Assembly: GCF_018860825.1 (NCBI RefSeq)
Contig: NZ_JAHKPZ010000036.1
Location: 1 to 64,000, forward strand
Origin: Lacinutrix sp. C3R15
GTDB lineage: Bacteria > Bacteroidota > Bacteroidia > Flavobacteriales > Flavobacteriaceae
Length of the DNA: 64,000 nucleotides
Direction: 5' to 3'
Within the stretch, counting starts at the first letter, position 1; the number at the start of each line of letters is the position of its first letter. Below the pieces are notes generated by a model. The model was not told where the DNA came from. It saw only the letters and a list, made by a program, of their open reading frames with translations, and made no database searches. Shown here piece by piece: positions 43,224-52,498 of this stretch. Made by a program: the position numbers and the translations under genes.

Positions 43224-45032
43224 TTACTCTGTTTTAGGTTCTATTAATTTAGATTTTACTTGTTGTACAGCAGAAGCAGGAACAGCAGTTGCTTTTGTTA
43301 CATTCTTTTTTGGTAGGTTTCTTGATGCTTTAGGGCTGGTTACAGGCTTGGTTGCTTTTTTAGCTTCTGCCTCGTCTGCTTTTTCCATGCGTTCTAGCAT
43401 TTCTGGATCAAAGAAATCTTCTTGTGGTATATAATCTTCTAAACCTTTTATTATAGGTAGGTTTAGAGGAGGATCGTCACTAAATAGGTCTTCTACACTT
43501 TTAGGTCTTTCGTCTTCTCTCCAGTCAAAACCTCTTAATTTTCTTACGTTTTTTGGAAATTCGGATTCTGGATAAGTTTTTCCGTCTACTTGTCTAATTT
43601 TTCGTAGTTCTATAATTTCGCTATCAGCAAAAAGCATCATAATGCTTCCAGATTTAGATTTATCTATTCCTACGAGTTCATTTTTTTCGTTTCTTGCAAA
43701 ATAAATAGATTCTGCATTTTTATCAATATCTACTTGTTTTATTGTGTTGTCTTGGTTAAATAAACCAATAAGTGTTTTTCCTGTAATTTGGTTGTAACCA
43801 GAGCCTAAGGTGTCTTTACTAATAATGAAAGCATTATCAAAAACAATTAATGAATCTAGTTTTTCGGTTTTAGGATTTGATTTTATATGAATAGTATCTC
43901 CTGTCATTTGGTTGCCAAGATTCCAGAGTATAGGTTGTCTTTTTGTTACAAAGGCATCTTTAGAGTTCACGTTAGAAAGGTTGATAAGTTTTGTTAAACC
44001 AGTTTGATGGTTAGCGTGAATAGAATCTGCCTTTCCGCTCATATCAGATTTAAAAAACTTAGCATTTTTAAACGCTCTTGTAATTCTGTTTTCTGCTTTT
44101 CCTGTTACCATTAAGGTATCTGCATGCATATATACAGAGTCTTTTTCTTGTAAAGAAATAGCTAAAGCTCGTTTAGTAATAAAAACAGAATCTTTGAGTT
44201 TGTAAATTTCGGCATAATGCCCTTTTACAATACTTTTATTTATGGTGTCTGTAACTTTTATGTTATTGGTTGCAGATGCAAAGCTCTTGTTGTTGTCAAA
44301 GTACATGCTGTCTCCTTCAAAAATTCGATTTTCATAATCTATTTTTGATTTTTTAACTGCGTAGCCTTGTTTGGTTTCTGTGTTGTAAAAGCCTTTTTCG
44401 CAGTATATTTTACTTTCTTCTGTAACTATAGTTGAAGGTCCATATAAAAAGGCATGACCTGTTTCTGTGTAAAAATCTAATCGATCTGTGTTTATAGTAT
44501 AGTCTGGATTTACCAGTTTTACATTTTTTACAAATTGGTATTTTTGGGCATTCATATAATAGCGACCAATTTGACTAGTAATGGTTCCTGAAGAGTCACG
44601 AACTACCTTTCCTTTGCTTTTGTAAAAAGCTTGTTGTTTTGCTCGATCAAAATATAAGGTGTCTGTGGTTAAGGTAGAAGCAGGTTCTTTTAAAATAACG
44701 TCGCCACTTGCAAAGGCTAGTTTCGTTTTTCCGCTATATTCTACATATTTAGACGTCATGTTAATGCTGTCTCCTTGTTTCATTTTTACATTTCCGTAAG
44801 CTTCTACAAAATTTTCGTTAGAGTAGAGTAGTGCTTGGTCGCACCACATATCTACTCCTTCATGAATTACGTGAATTTGTCCAGAATCATCACGTGTCAT
44901 AATTTTTAAACCAGGAGCGTCTTCTTCTTTAAACTCTAAGAATCCAGAATATTTTATTTCTATTTGTTGTTGTGCTTGTGCAAAGGCAAAAGCAAAGAAC
45001 AAAAAAAGTATATATATGTACTTTAATTTCAT
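43224..45032 (-). CDS. OstA/LptA-like LPS transport protein
   Basis: The start at 45032 (MKLKYIYILFLFFAF) is preferred over an ATG at 45056 because it opens the signal peptide directly (ending FAFAQAQ). About 602 residues. The N-terminal part (about 25-230) has OstA repeats: beta-jellyroll strands such as EAYGNVKMKQGDSINMTSKYVEYSG, TLTTDTLYFDRA and YTINTDRLDFYTETG. These are known in LptA, LptC and LptD, which move LPS across the periplasm. The C-terminal tail is Lys/Pro/Ala-rich. A role in LPS transport is inferred and fits the glycan genes elsewhere in the window. Its end is 2 bases before the ATT start of the aminotransferase. Confidence 0.88.
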   Translation of the reverse strand: MKLKYIYILFLFFAFAFAQAQQQIEIKYSGFLEFKEEDAPGLKIMTRDDSGQIHVIHEGVDMWCDQALLYSNENFVEAYGNVKMKQGDSINMTSKYVEYSGKTKLAFASGDVILKEPASTLTTDTLYFDRAKQQAFYKSKGKVVRDSSGTITSQIGRYYMNAQKYQFVKNVKLVNPDYTINTDRLDFYTETGHAFLYGPSTIVTEESKIYCEKGFYNTETKQGYAVKKSKIDYENRIFEGDSMYFDNNKSFASATNNIKVTDTINKSIVKGHYAEIYKLKDSVFITKRALAISLQEKDSVYMHADTLMVTGKAENRITRAFKNAKFFKSDMSGKADSIHANHQTGLTKLINLSNVNSKDAFVTKRQPILWNLGNQMTGDTIHIKSNPKTEKLDSLIVFDNAFIISKDTLGSGYNQITGKTLIGLFNQDNTIKQVDIDKNAESIYFARNEKNELVGIDKSKSGSIMMLFADSEIIELRKIRQVDGKTYPESEFPKNVRKLRGFDWREDERPKSVEDLFSDDPPLNLPIIKGLEDYIPQEDFFDPEMLERMEKADEAEAKKATKPVTSPKASRNLPKKNVTKATAVPASAVQQVKSKLIEPKTE

Positions 45033-45313
45033 GTTTTTGTATTTATTGATTTTCAATGGTTACCTGTAGCATCCATTACATTTTGTTTTTTGGTGTCAAG
45101 TTTATGGTGTGGATGTTTGAAAATCTATAATTTGTGGTAAAAATAACTATTATTATGATGCTGTATAATAGATTAAGATTTTTTTATAATTTATATAAAA
45201 TCTTTCTTTTTAATGAATTAATCTTTAAGAAAGTGTGTTTTGATGGCGTTTTTTTTATTTTATTATAAGTTTTAATACAAAAGATTCTTTTTTTTGCAAT
45301 AAAATTCTTTGCT

Positions 45314-45930
45314 ATGAAAAATATACATTCTTTATATTACCATTTATATTACCATTTATATTACCATTTATATTACCATTTATATTACAAAGTTTTTTAA
45401 GTTTTTCTCAAACAATAGTTATTGCAGTAGCAGATTCTTATACTTGGGATGAAAATCCAACACTAAATTATGGAATAAGAAGGTTAATTGTTAGTTATGA
45501 TTCTAGTAATGATTTACAGAATGATTTCCATAATAGAGATGTTTACTTAAAGTTTAACATAGCTTCTATACCAACAGTAAATTCAGCAAAATTGAGACTG
45601 ACTATAGAGGGTAATATTTATAGTAACGAAACAGCTTCTTCAGATGCTGTAAAACCTAGATTAGTAATAAATGATCCTACATTGTCTTTAGAAAATGAAT
45701 TAGATTTTAATAATATTAGTGTTTATCCTAATCCTATTACTGATAATTTTTATGTTAAAGGATTAACAAATGAAGAAGCAACTATATTTGTATATAATAC
45801 TCTTGGGCAATTGTTAAAACAAGAAGTATATAATAATAGTGTAGATTTTAGTTCTCTAGAAGTAGGTGTGTATTATGTTAAAGTTTTAAATGGAGTAAAA
45901 GAAAAAATATTTAGTATTGTTAAAAAATAA
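45314..45930 (+). pseudogene. Frameshifted T9SS type A gene (DNRLRE/CBM96-like) with (FILP)n signal peptide
   Basis: The ATG at 45314 opens a frame that ends after 28 codons (MKNIHSLYYHLYY...). If the five-A tract at 45317-45321 had six A, the ATG would continue as MKKYTF followed by repeated FILP, then SFLSFSQ and TIVIAVADSYTWDE, and run open to the stop at 45930, about 205 residues. That protein has a signal peptide, the front half of a DNRLRE/CBM96-like domain (ADSYTWDENPTLNYGI, DVYLKFNIASIP, NSAKLRL) and a type A sorting domain (VYPNPITDNFYVKG, VYNTLGQLLKQ, LEVGVYYVKVL). The domain is shortened compared with the usual 160 or so residues. It may be a decaying gene, a phase-variable one, or a sequencing error at the A tract. 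Confidence 0.85.
45331..45390 (+). repeat. 12-bp tandem repeat (TTTATATTACCA) in a signal peptide
   Basis: Four perfect copies (45331-45378) and one copy with one mismatch (45379-45390). Each unit encodes FILP in the intended frame, the last FILQ, so copy number changes the length of the hydrophobic core without shifting frame. This is the clearest minisatellite in the window. Confidence 0.95.
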
Positions 45931-45950
45931 TAATTTTATTTTTTAAAATA

Positions 45951-45990
45951 AAAAAACCTGTCTTATGTAAATTAGACAGGTTTTGTTTTT
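45951..45990. terminator. Bidirectional terminator between the frameshifted T9SS gene and purA
   Basis: An 11-bp stem (45953-45963 with 45974-45984; core CCTGTCT/AGACAGG) has an A run before and a T run after, so it can work on both strands. The two flanking genes are convergent. Confidence 0.85.
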
Positions 45991-46041
45991 TAGGATTGCT
46001 TTGTTACTGATAAAAACTTACTTCTAAATCATTCTCAATGA

Positions 46042-47313
46042 TTACATAAAGATAGTTTGTTTTCTATCAGGACCAACAGAAACCACATGAATAGGGATTT
46101 CTAATTCTTTTTCTAGAAATGTGATATAGTCATTCAATTCTTTTGGAAATTGAGATTTATCTGTCATTTGCGTTAAATCTTCTTTCCATCCTGAAAATTC
46201 TGTATAGACAGGTTCTAGGTTTTCTGGTTCTATATTATAAGGTAAATGCGTAATGGTTTGTCCTTTGTATTTGTAAGCTGTACAAATTTTAAGTGTTTTA
46301 AAGCCGGAAAGTACATCGCCTTTCATCATCATTAATTTAGTAACACCATTTACTTGGCAAGCATATTTAAGAGCAACTAAGTCTAGCCATCCACAACGTC
46401 TTGCTCTTCCTGTAACAGCACCAAATTCATGACCTATTCTAGCCATATCTTCTCCAACTTTATCAAAAAGTTCTGTTGGGAAAGGGCCAGAACCAACTCT
46501 TGTAGTGTATGCTTTAAAGATACCATATACATCGCCAATTTGGTTTGGTGCTACACCTAAACCTGTACAAGCTCCTGCTGCTGTAGTGTTGCTTGAAGTT
46601 ACAAAAGGGTAGGTACCAAAATCAATATCTAATAGCGAACCTTGTGCTCCTTCTGCAAGAATGCTTTTTCCTGATTTTTGAGCTTGGTATAAATATTCTT
46701 CGGAGTCAATAAATTGTAAAGATTTTAAAACTTTTACAGATTCAAAAAACTCTTTTTCCATTTCTTCTAAATCATATTGCACATCTACATTGTAAAAGGC
46801 AATCATAGCTTCGTGTTTATTCGCTAGAGCTCTGTATTTTTCTTTCCAGTCGCTTAATTCTAAATCTCCAACACGAATTCCGTTTCTACCGGTTTTATCC
46901 ATGTAAGTTGGTCCAATACCTTTTAAGGTTGATCCAATTTTAGCTTTTCCTTTAGATGCTTCACTCGCAGCATCTAACAATCTGTGTGTTGGTAAAATTA
47001 CGTGTGCTTTTCTAGAAATAATAAGCTTCTTTTTGTAATCTATATTGAATTGGTCTAAACCTTCTAGTTCTTTTGCAAAAACTACAGGATCAATTACTAC
47101 ACCATTACCAATTACATTGGTAGAATCTTCATGAAATATTCCGGAAGGAATGGTTCTTAAAACGTGTTTGATGCCATCAAATTCTAGCGTGTGTCCAGCG
47201 TTTGGACCACCTTGAAAACGTGCAATAATATTGTAGTTAGCGGTTAAAACGTCAACAATTTTTCCTTTGCCTTCGTCTCCCCATTGTAAACCTAGTAGTA
47301 AATCTACTGCCAT
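46042..47313 (-). CDS. purA: Adenylosuccinate synthase
   Basis: 423 residues, normal length. It joins IMP and aspartate with GTP in AMP synthesis. The P-loop-like LLGLQWGDEGKGKIVD contains catalytic Asp 13-type residue; GPNAGHTLEFDG, the loop ISRKAHVILPTHR, IGSTLKGIGPTYMDKTGRNGIR, and GRARRCGWLDLVALKYA are all present. It lies 10 bases after fur on the same strand; the order rel-fur-purA is common in Bacteroidota. Confidence 0.96.
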   Translation of the reverse strand: MAVDLLLGLQWGDEGKGKIVDVLTANYNIIARFQGGPNAGHTLEFDGIKHVLRTIPSGIFHEDSTNVIGNGVVIDPVVFAKELEGLDQFNIDYKKKLIISRKAHVILPTHRLLDAASEASKGKAKIGSTLKGIGPTYMDKTGRNGIRVGDLELSDWKEKYRALANKHEAMIAFYNVDVQYDLEEMEKEFFESVKVLKSLQFIDSEEYLYQAQKSGKSILAEGAQGSLLDIDFGTYPFVTSSNTTAAGACTGLGVAPNQIGDVYGIFKAYTTRVGSGPFPTELFDKVGEDMARIGHEFGAVTGRARRCGWLDLVALKYACQVNGVTKLMMMKGDVLSGFKTLKICTAYKYKGQTITHLPYNIEPENLEPVYTEFSGWKEDLTQMTDKSQFPKELNDYITFLEKELEIPIHVVSVGPDRKQTIFM

Positions 47314-47323
47314 TGTAATTTAG

Positions 47324-47791
<468 letters not shown>

Positions 47792-47800
47792 TTACACTTT

Positions 47801-50017
47801 TTATACTCTTCTAACCTTATCAATTCCATTAATTTTTTTAAGGTTATCCATAAGTTTTGTTAATAAGTTTTTGTTTTTTACTACTACATTAATTTTACCG
47901 GAGAATATACCATCATCACTTTGAAAGCTAATACTTTTCATGTTTACATGCATATTTGCAGAAATCAATTTAGTAATATCATTTACTAAGCCTAAATTAT
48001 CGATTCCTGAAAGTATGAGTTGTGCAGAAAATTCTTGCTGACTTGAATCTATCCATTTTGCCGATAAAATCCTGTAAGCGTAATTAGACTGTAAGCTAAC
48101 AGCGTTAGGGCAATTTTTTTTATGGACCTTAATTCCTTCGTTAACCGTTAAAAATCCAAAAACAGGATCTCCAGGAATAGGGTTGCAGCAGACTGCTAAT
48201 TTATAGTCTAGTTTTTCTTCTTCTTTACCAAAAACAAGTAAATCATATTTATTGGTTATTTCATCTTTTTCAAGTTCTTCTTTGGTTAAAGTAGCTTTTC
48301 TAGATATTTTATTTTTAAAATAATTTACAAAAGCATTGCTTCTAGAAGCAGCGTATTCTTTAAGCATGATGTTATCTATAGCACCAGAACCTACACGAAA
48401 AAATAAATCTAAACTTGTTTTAAGTTTAAAATGGCTTACCATTTCGTTTATAGAGTTTTCATTTAAAGTTATTTTAAGTTGTTTTAATTTACGTCTTAAA
48501 ATTTCTTTTCCTTCTTCTGCTACTAATTTAGTGCTTTCTTTTAAGGCTGTTTTTATTTTGCTTCTTGCTCTTGCTGTGGTTGCATAATCTAACCAGTTAG
48601 CATTTGGTTTTGCGCTTTCTGATGTTAATATATCTACTTGGTCTCCACTTTTTAATTCGTGACTTAAAGGAACTAGTTTGCCATTTACTTTTGCGCCTCT
48701 GGTTTTCATGCCAACTTCTGTGTGAATATTAAAGGCAAAGTCTAAAGGTGTTGCTCCTTTTGGCAAAGATTTTAAATCTCCTTGCGGTGTAAATACAAAT
48801 ATTTCTTTAGAGTAGAGGTTGAGTTTAAATTGCTCCACAAAGTCAACGGCATTTGCGCCATGATTTTCTAAAGCTTCTTGAAGTTTGTTAATCCAAGAGT
48901 CTAAACTATCATCTTCTTTATTTTCTTTGTTTTTGTATTTGTAGTGTGCAGCATACCCTTTTTCTGCAATTTCGTTCATACGTTCACTACGTACTTGTAC
49001 TTCTACCCAACGGCCTTTTGGGCCCATTACAGTAATGTGTAATGCTTCGTAACCTGTAGATTTTGGTGATGAAATCCAGTCCCGAAGACGTGTAGGATTT
49101 GGTCTAAAATGATCTGTTACTATGGAATATATTTTCCAAGCTAGAAATTTTTCATTTGCGGCATCACTTTTATAAATAATACGAACTGCAAATTTATCAT
49201 ACACTTCATCAAAAGAAACCCCTTGATTGACCATTTTTCTTCGAATAGAAAAAATAGATTTAGGTCTTCCTTTTATTTCGTAATTAAGATTTTCTTTGTC
49301 TAGTGAATTTTTTATTACATCATTAAACTCTTTAATGTATAAATCTTGCTCTTCTTTGCTTTCTTTCATTTTAAGCAAAATGTCATTATACACTTCTGGT
49401 TCGGTGTATTTTAAGCCAAGATCTTCAAGTTCTGTTTTTATGTTATATAGTCCAATCCTGTGTGCTAAAGGAGCATAAATATATAGTGTTTCACTCGCAA
49501 TTTTAACTTGTTTATCTGCTCGCATGGACTCCATAGTTTGCATATTGTGCAATCTGTCTGCTATTTTAATAATGATAACACGAACGTCATCATTAAGTGT
49601 GAGTAGCATTTTACGAAAGTTTTCTGCCTGCAAAGACACATCCATATCTTTTTTTAGCGAAGAAATTTTTGTGAGTCCGTCTACAATTCTAGCAACTGTT
49701 TCACCAAAAAGCTGCTCAATATCTTGAATAGAATAATCTTCATTATCTTCTACCACATCATGAAGCAAAGCAGCAGCAATAGAGGTTGCGTCTAGGCCAA
49801 TTTCTTGGGCTACAATTTTGGCAACAGCTATTGGGTGAAAAATATATGCTTCACCAGATTTTCTGCGTTGGTCTTTGTGCGCATCTACAGCAACTTCAAA
49901 GGCTTTTCTTATTAGTTTTTTGTCTTCTGTAGAAAGCGTTCTGTAGCTTACTTTAAGTAGTTCTTTATACGCTTTGGTAATGGTTGCGTTTTCTTGTTCT
50001 ATTTCTGCATCTGTCAT
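47801..50017 (-). CDS. rel: RelA/SpoT bifunctional (p)ppGpp synthase/hydrolase
   Basis: 738 residues with the full long-RSH domain order: an HD hydrolase domain (AYIFHPIAVAKI, ALLHDVVEDNED, ADRLHNMQTM), a synthetase domain (GRPKSIFSIRRKM, DKFAVRIIY, STGYEALHITVMGP, EVQVRSERMNEIAEKGYAAHY), TGS (VFTPQGDLKSLPKGATPLDFAF), and an ACT-type C-terminus. The HD residues are intact, so it is bifunctional rather than RelA-like. It controls the stringent response. It ends 25 bases before fur. Confidence 0.95.
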   Translation of the reverse strand: MTDAEIEQENATITKAYKELLKVSYRTLSTEDKKLIRKAFEVAVDAHKDQRRKSGEAYIFHPIAVAKIVAQEIGLDATSIAAALLHDVVEDNEDYSIQDIEQLFGETVARIVDGLTKISSLKKDMDVSLQAENFRKMLLTLNDDVRVIIIKIADRLHNMQTMESMRADKQVKIASETLYIYAPLAHRIGLYNIKTELEDLGLKYTEPEVYNDILLKMKESKEEQDLYIKEFNDVIKNSLDKENLNYEIKGRPKSIFSIRRKMVNQGVSFDEVYDKFAVRIIYKSDAANEKFLAWKIYSIVTDHFRPNPTRLRDWISSPKSTGYEALHITVMGPKGRWVEVQVRSERMNEIAEKGYAAHYKYKNKENKEDDSLDSWINKLQEALENHGANAVDFVEQFKLNLYSKEIFVFTPQGDLKSLPKGATPLDFAFNIHTEVGMKTRGAKVNGKLVPLSHELKSGDQVDILTSESAKPNANWLDYATTARARSKIKTALKESTKLVAEEGKEILRRKLKQLKITLNENSINEMVSHFKLKTSLDLFFRVGSGAIDNIMLKEYAASRSNAFVNYFKNKISRKATLTKEELEKDEITNKYDLLVFGKEEEKLDYKLAVCCNPIPGDPVFGFLTVNEGIKVHKKNCPNAVSLQSNYAYRILSAKWIDSSQQEFSAQLILSGIDNLGLVNDITKLISANMHVNMKSISFQSDDGIFSGKINVVVKNKNLLTKLMDNLKKINGIDKVRRV

Positions 50018-50094
50018 AAGTATTAAAAATAATATAAAGAAAATTAATGTACAACCCTTTTTGCTTAAAGTTTAGGAAACGTAATGGTAAGAAT

Positions 50095-51327
50095 TTATTT
50101 TCTCAAATTCTTAATCCTTTCTAATAAAGTTGGATGCGAATAATGCATAAATACATAGGCTTTATGTGTTGTTAAATTACTTAAACTGTTTTTAGATAGT
50201 TTTTTTAACGCTGTAATTAAAGGTAGTGGTTTATAGGTGTTTTTTGCATAATCATCTGCTTGGTATTCCATTTTTCTTGAAAACCAATTCATTAGTAGTC
50301 CTGTGATTTCTGAAAGCGGACTATATAAAATGCCAAAAGCGATTAAGCCAATATGAAAACTAGGGTTTTCTACGCCTAAAGCTTGCGATAATACAGGTTT
50401 AGAAATAAATAAGGAAAGTATAAAAAGAGTAAAGCCAGTAACAAGAATAGAAGCAGTTAAGTTAAATATAATGTGTTTCTTTTTATAGTGACCAACTTCA
50501 TGGGCAAGTACAGCAACTATTTCTTCTTCTTCTAAATCGTTTATTAAAGTATCATATAAAGTCACGCGTTTTTCACTACCAAATCCAGAAAAATAAGCAT
50601 TTGCTTTGGTACTTCTTTTAGAGCCATCAATCACAAAAATTTTGTCTAAAGTAAAGCCTACGGTTTTGGCGTAAGCAGATATTTTTTCGCGTAATGTACC
50701 ATCTTCTAAAGGGGTTTGTTTGTTAAATAATGGTACAATTAGTTTGGCGTAAAACATATTTATAAAAACAGTAAATATAGTAACTAATGCCCAGGCGTAT
50801 AGCCAAAAGTGTTTTCCTGTGGTTTGATAAAACCAAATAATAGCAGCTAGAATTATACTACCAAGAAAAGCCATCATAAACCATCCTTTTACCTTATCTA
50901 ACCAAAACGTTTTTTTTGTGGTTTTGTTGAATCCAAATTTTTCTTCAATACCAAATGTTTTGTAATAGCTAAAAGGTGTAGTTAGTACATCGCTTCCTAT
51001 CATTATAATCCCGAAGAAAATTAAAGCGATTACAATTGGATTTTCAGAAAAACTTCTCGCAAGGTTGTCGATAGCTTCAAAACCATCAAAAATTAAAAAG
51101 CCTAGTGTTAATACAATAGAGAACGAAGAGGTTAAAATACCAAATTTGTAATTGGTTGTCTTGTATTCTTGAGATTTTTTGTATTCGGTAGCATCATAAA
51201 CATCATGCAGTTCATGAGGCACTTTGTCTTTAAAGTGTTTTGCGTTTAATGCATCTAAAATTTTATCGATTATAAAATCTATGATTAAAATGGCTATGAT
51301 GATGTAGAATAGAGTGGTAGGTGTCAT
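50095..51327 (-). CDS. M48 family metallopeptidase (Ste24-like)
   Basis: 410 residues with about six membrane segments. Zinc site HEVGH at 276-280 in VAVLAHEVGHYKKKH, with a downstream Glu in EYQADDYA. The motif STKANAYFSGFG upstream is characteristic of Ste24/CAAX prenyl protease-like enzymes. Bacterial members degrade or process membrane proteins; the substrate is unknown. It lies between rel and the SpoU methyltransferase, all on the minus strand. Confidence 0.92.
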   Translation of the reverse strand: MTPTTLFYIIIAILIIDFIIDKILDALNAKHFKDKVPHELHDVYDATEYKKSQEYKTTNYKFGILTSSFSIVLTLGFLIFDGFEAIDNLARSFSENPIVIALIFFGIIMIGSDVLTTPFSYYKTFGIEEKFGFNKTTKKTFWLDKVKGWFMMAFLGSIILAAIIWFYQTTGKHFWLYAWALVTIFTVFINMFYAKLIVPLFNKQTPLEDGTLREKISAYAKTVGFTLDKIFVIDGSKRSTKANAYFSGFGSEKRVTLYDTLINDLEEEEIVAVLAHEVGHYKKKHIIFNLTASILVTGFTLFILSLFISKPVLSQALGVENPSFHIGLIAFGILYSPLSEITGLLMNWFSRKMEYQADDYAKNTYKPLPLITALKKLSKNSLSNLTTHKAYVFMHYSHPTLLERIKNLRK

Positions 51328-51421
51328 ATAAATGTTTAGTTGTCATTGCTAGTCGTTTTTTTTTAACGATATGGCAATCTGTTTAATTTTATGAGACTGC
51401 TTCGTTTCTAGCAGTGATAAT

Positions 51422-52222
51422 TTACTTAAAATTTCGCTGTCTTTTAGCTTCAAAAATTAGTATTCCTGCTGCAACAGAAACGTTCATAGAATCTATTTCG
51501 CCTTGCATTGGTATTTTAATGTTTTGTTTTGAGGCTTTTCTCCAAGCATCACTTAAACCATCAGCTTCTGTACCAACTACAATGGCAGAAGCTTTTGTGT
51601 AATCTTGCTCGTGATAGTTTACTGCTTCTTGTAAAATAGCACTATAAATGGCTATGTTGTTTTGCTTTAAAAAAGTTATAATTTCTTCAGTAGTTCCTGT
51701 TCCTATTTTATTAGTGAAAACACAGCCAACACTAGAACGAATAATGTTAGGGTTGTATAAGTCTGTTTTAGGGTTTGCAATTATTACAGCATCTACATTA
51801 GCAGCATCTGCAGTACGTAAAATAGCACCTATGTTTCCTGGTTTTTCTGGAGCTTCGGCAATTAAGAGTAATGGGTTTGGTGTGTTAAGTTTTAAGTTTT
51901 CAATGCTATGTTGTTTGCTTTTTGCAATAGCAATAATACCTTCTGTAGTGCTTCGGTATGCTAATTTTTGGTAAATTTCTTTAGATACTTCTATCATTTC
52001 AGCATCAGAAATAGGTAGTTTGTTTCGTTGTTCTTCAGAAAAAAGTTCCGGATAAAAAAGAATAGTTTCTAGCTTATACTTTCCTTTTAGTGCTAAAGAA
52101 ATTTCACGTTCTCCTTCAATTAAAAACAATCCTGATTTCTTTCTGTTTTTAGATTTGTCTTTTAAAAGTACCAGTTCTTTTATGTAAGAATTTTGTGTGC
52201 TTGTTATTTGTTTGAACGCCAT
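51422..52222 (-). CDS. SpoU/TrmH family RNA methyltransferase
   Basis: 266 residues with the SPOUT fold. An N-terminal substrate-binding domain (about 1-90, with KNRKKSGLFLIEGEREI) precedes the three SpoU motifs: NIGAILRTADAANVDAVI, IVVGTEADGLSDAW and IKIPMQGEIDSMNVSVAAGILIFEA, whose Asn, Glu and Ser residues form the SAM knot. It methylates a ribose 2'-OH of rRNA or tRNA; the site is not predictable. A -7 element (52247-52254) lies 25 bases upstream. Confidence 0.92.
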   Translation of the reverse strand: MAFKQITSTQNSYIKELVLLKDKSKNRKKSGLFLIEGEREISLALKGKYKLETILFYPELFSEEQRNKLPISDAEMIEVSKEIYQKLAYRSTTEGIIAIAKSKQHSIENLKLNTPNPLLLIAEAPEKPGNIGAILRTADAANVDAVIIANPKTDLYNPNIIRSSVGCVFTNKIGTGTTEEIITFLKQNNIAIYSAILQEAVNYHEQDYTKASAIVVGTEADGLSDAWRKASKQNIKIPMQGEIDSMNVSVAAGILIFEAKRQRNFK

Positions 52223-52246
52223 TAAACTACCTGTATTTGTAGATGC

Positions 52247-52254
52247 AAAGTTAC
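52247..52254 (-). promoter_or_regulatory. -7 promoter element for the SpoU methyltransferase gene
   Basis: TAACTTTG on the minus strand, 24 bases before the ATG at 52222, fits TAnnTTTG. Confidence 0.45.
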
Positions 52255-52498
52255 ATTATTATGCAACAAAAATTAAAGTAAATATCTAGTTTAATACTGT
52301 TGTAGCCTAAAAATTAAGAGTACCTATCTATAGGGTTGCATATAAAGACTTAAAAAAACCAAAGGGTGTGTCAAATTTATTAAAGAATAGTGCTAGACGT
52401 TAAAATTAAGTTATATAAACTGTCCTTTTTCGGAAGCTTTTTCTGTAATGACTATGTTTACATTTCGACAAAACCAAAAACCAATAAAAAATTAATTG

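Noticed and set aside
45314-45400. Short ORF from the ATG at 45314 (28 codons, repeated HLYY)
   Set aside because: It is the wrong frame of the minisatellite and ends right after it; the frame with signal peptide, domain and sorting motif is the intended one.
45592-45930. Separate gene starting at the TTG at 45592
   Set aside because: The same frame continues upstream without stops to 45331 and encodes domain sequence, so the TTG is internal.
52223-52498. Hidden gene or RNA in the gap before the DUF6503 lipoprotein gene
   Set aside because: All frames have stops, there is no tRNA-like fold or clear hairpin, and only the promoter element of the SpoU gene is recognisable.
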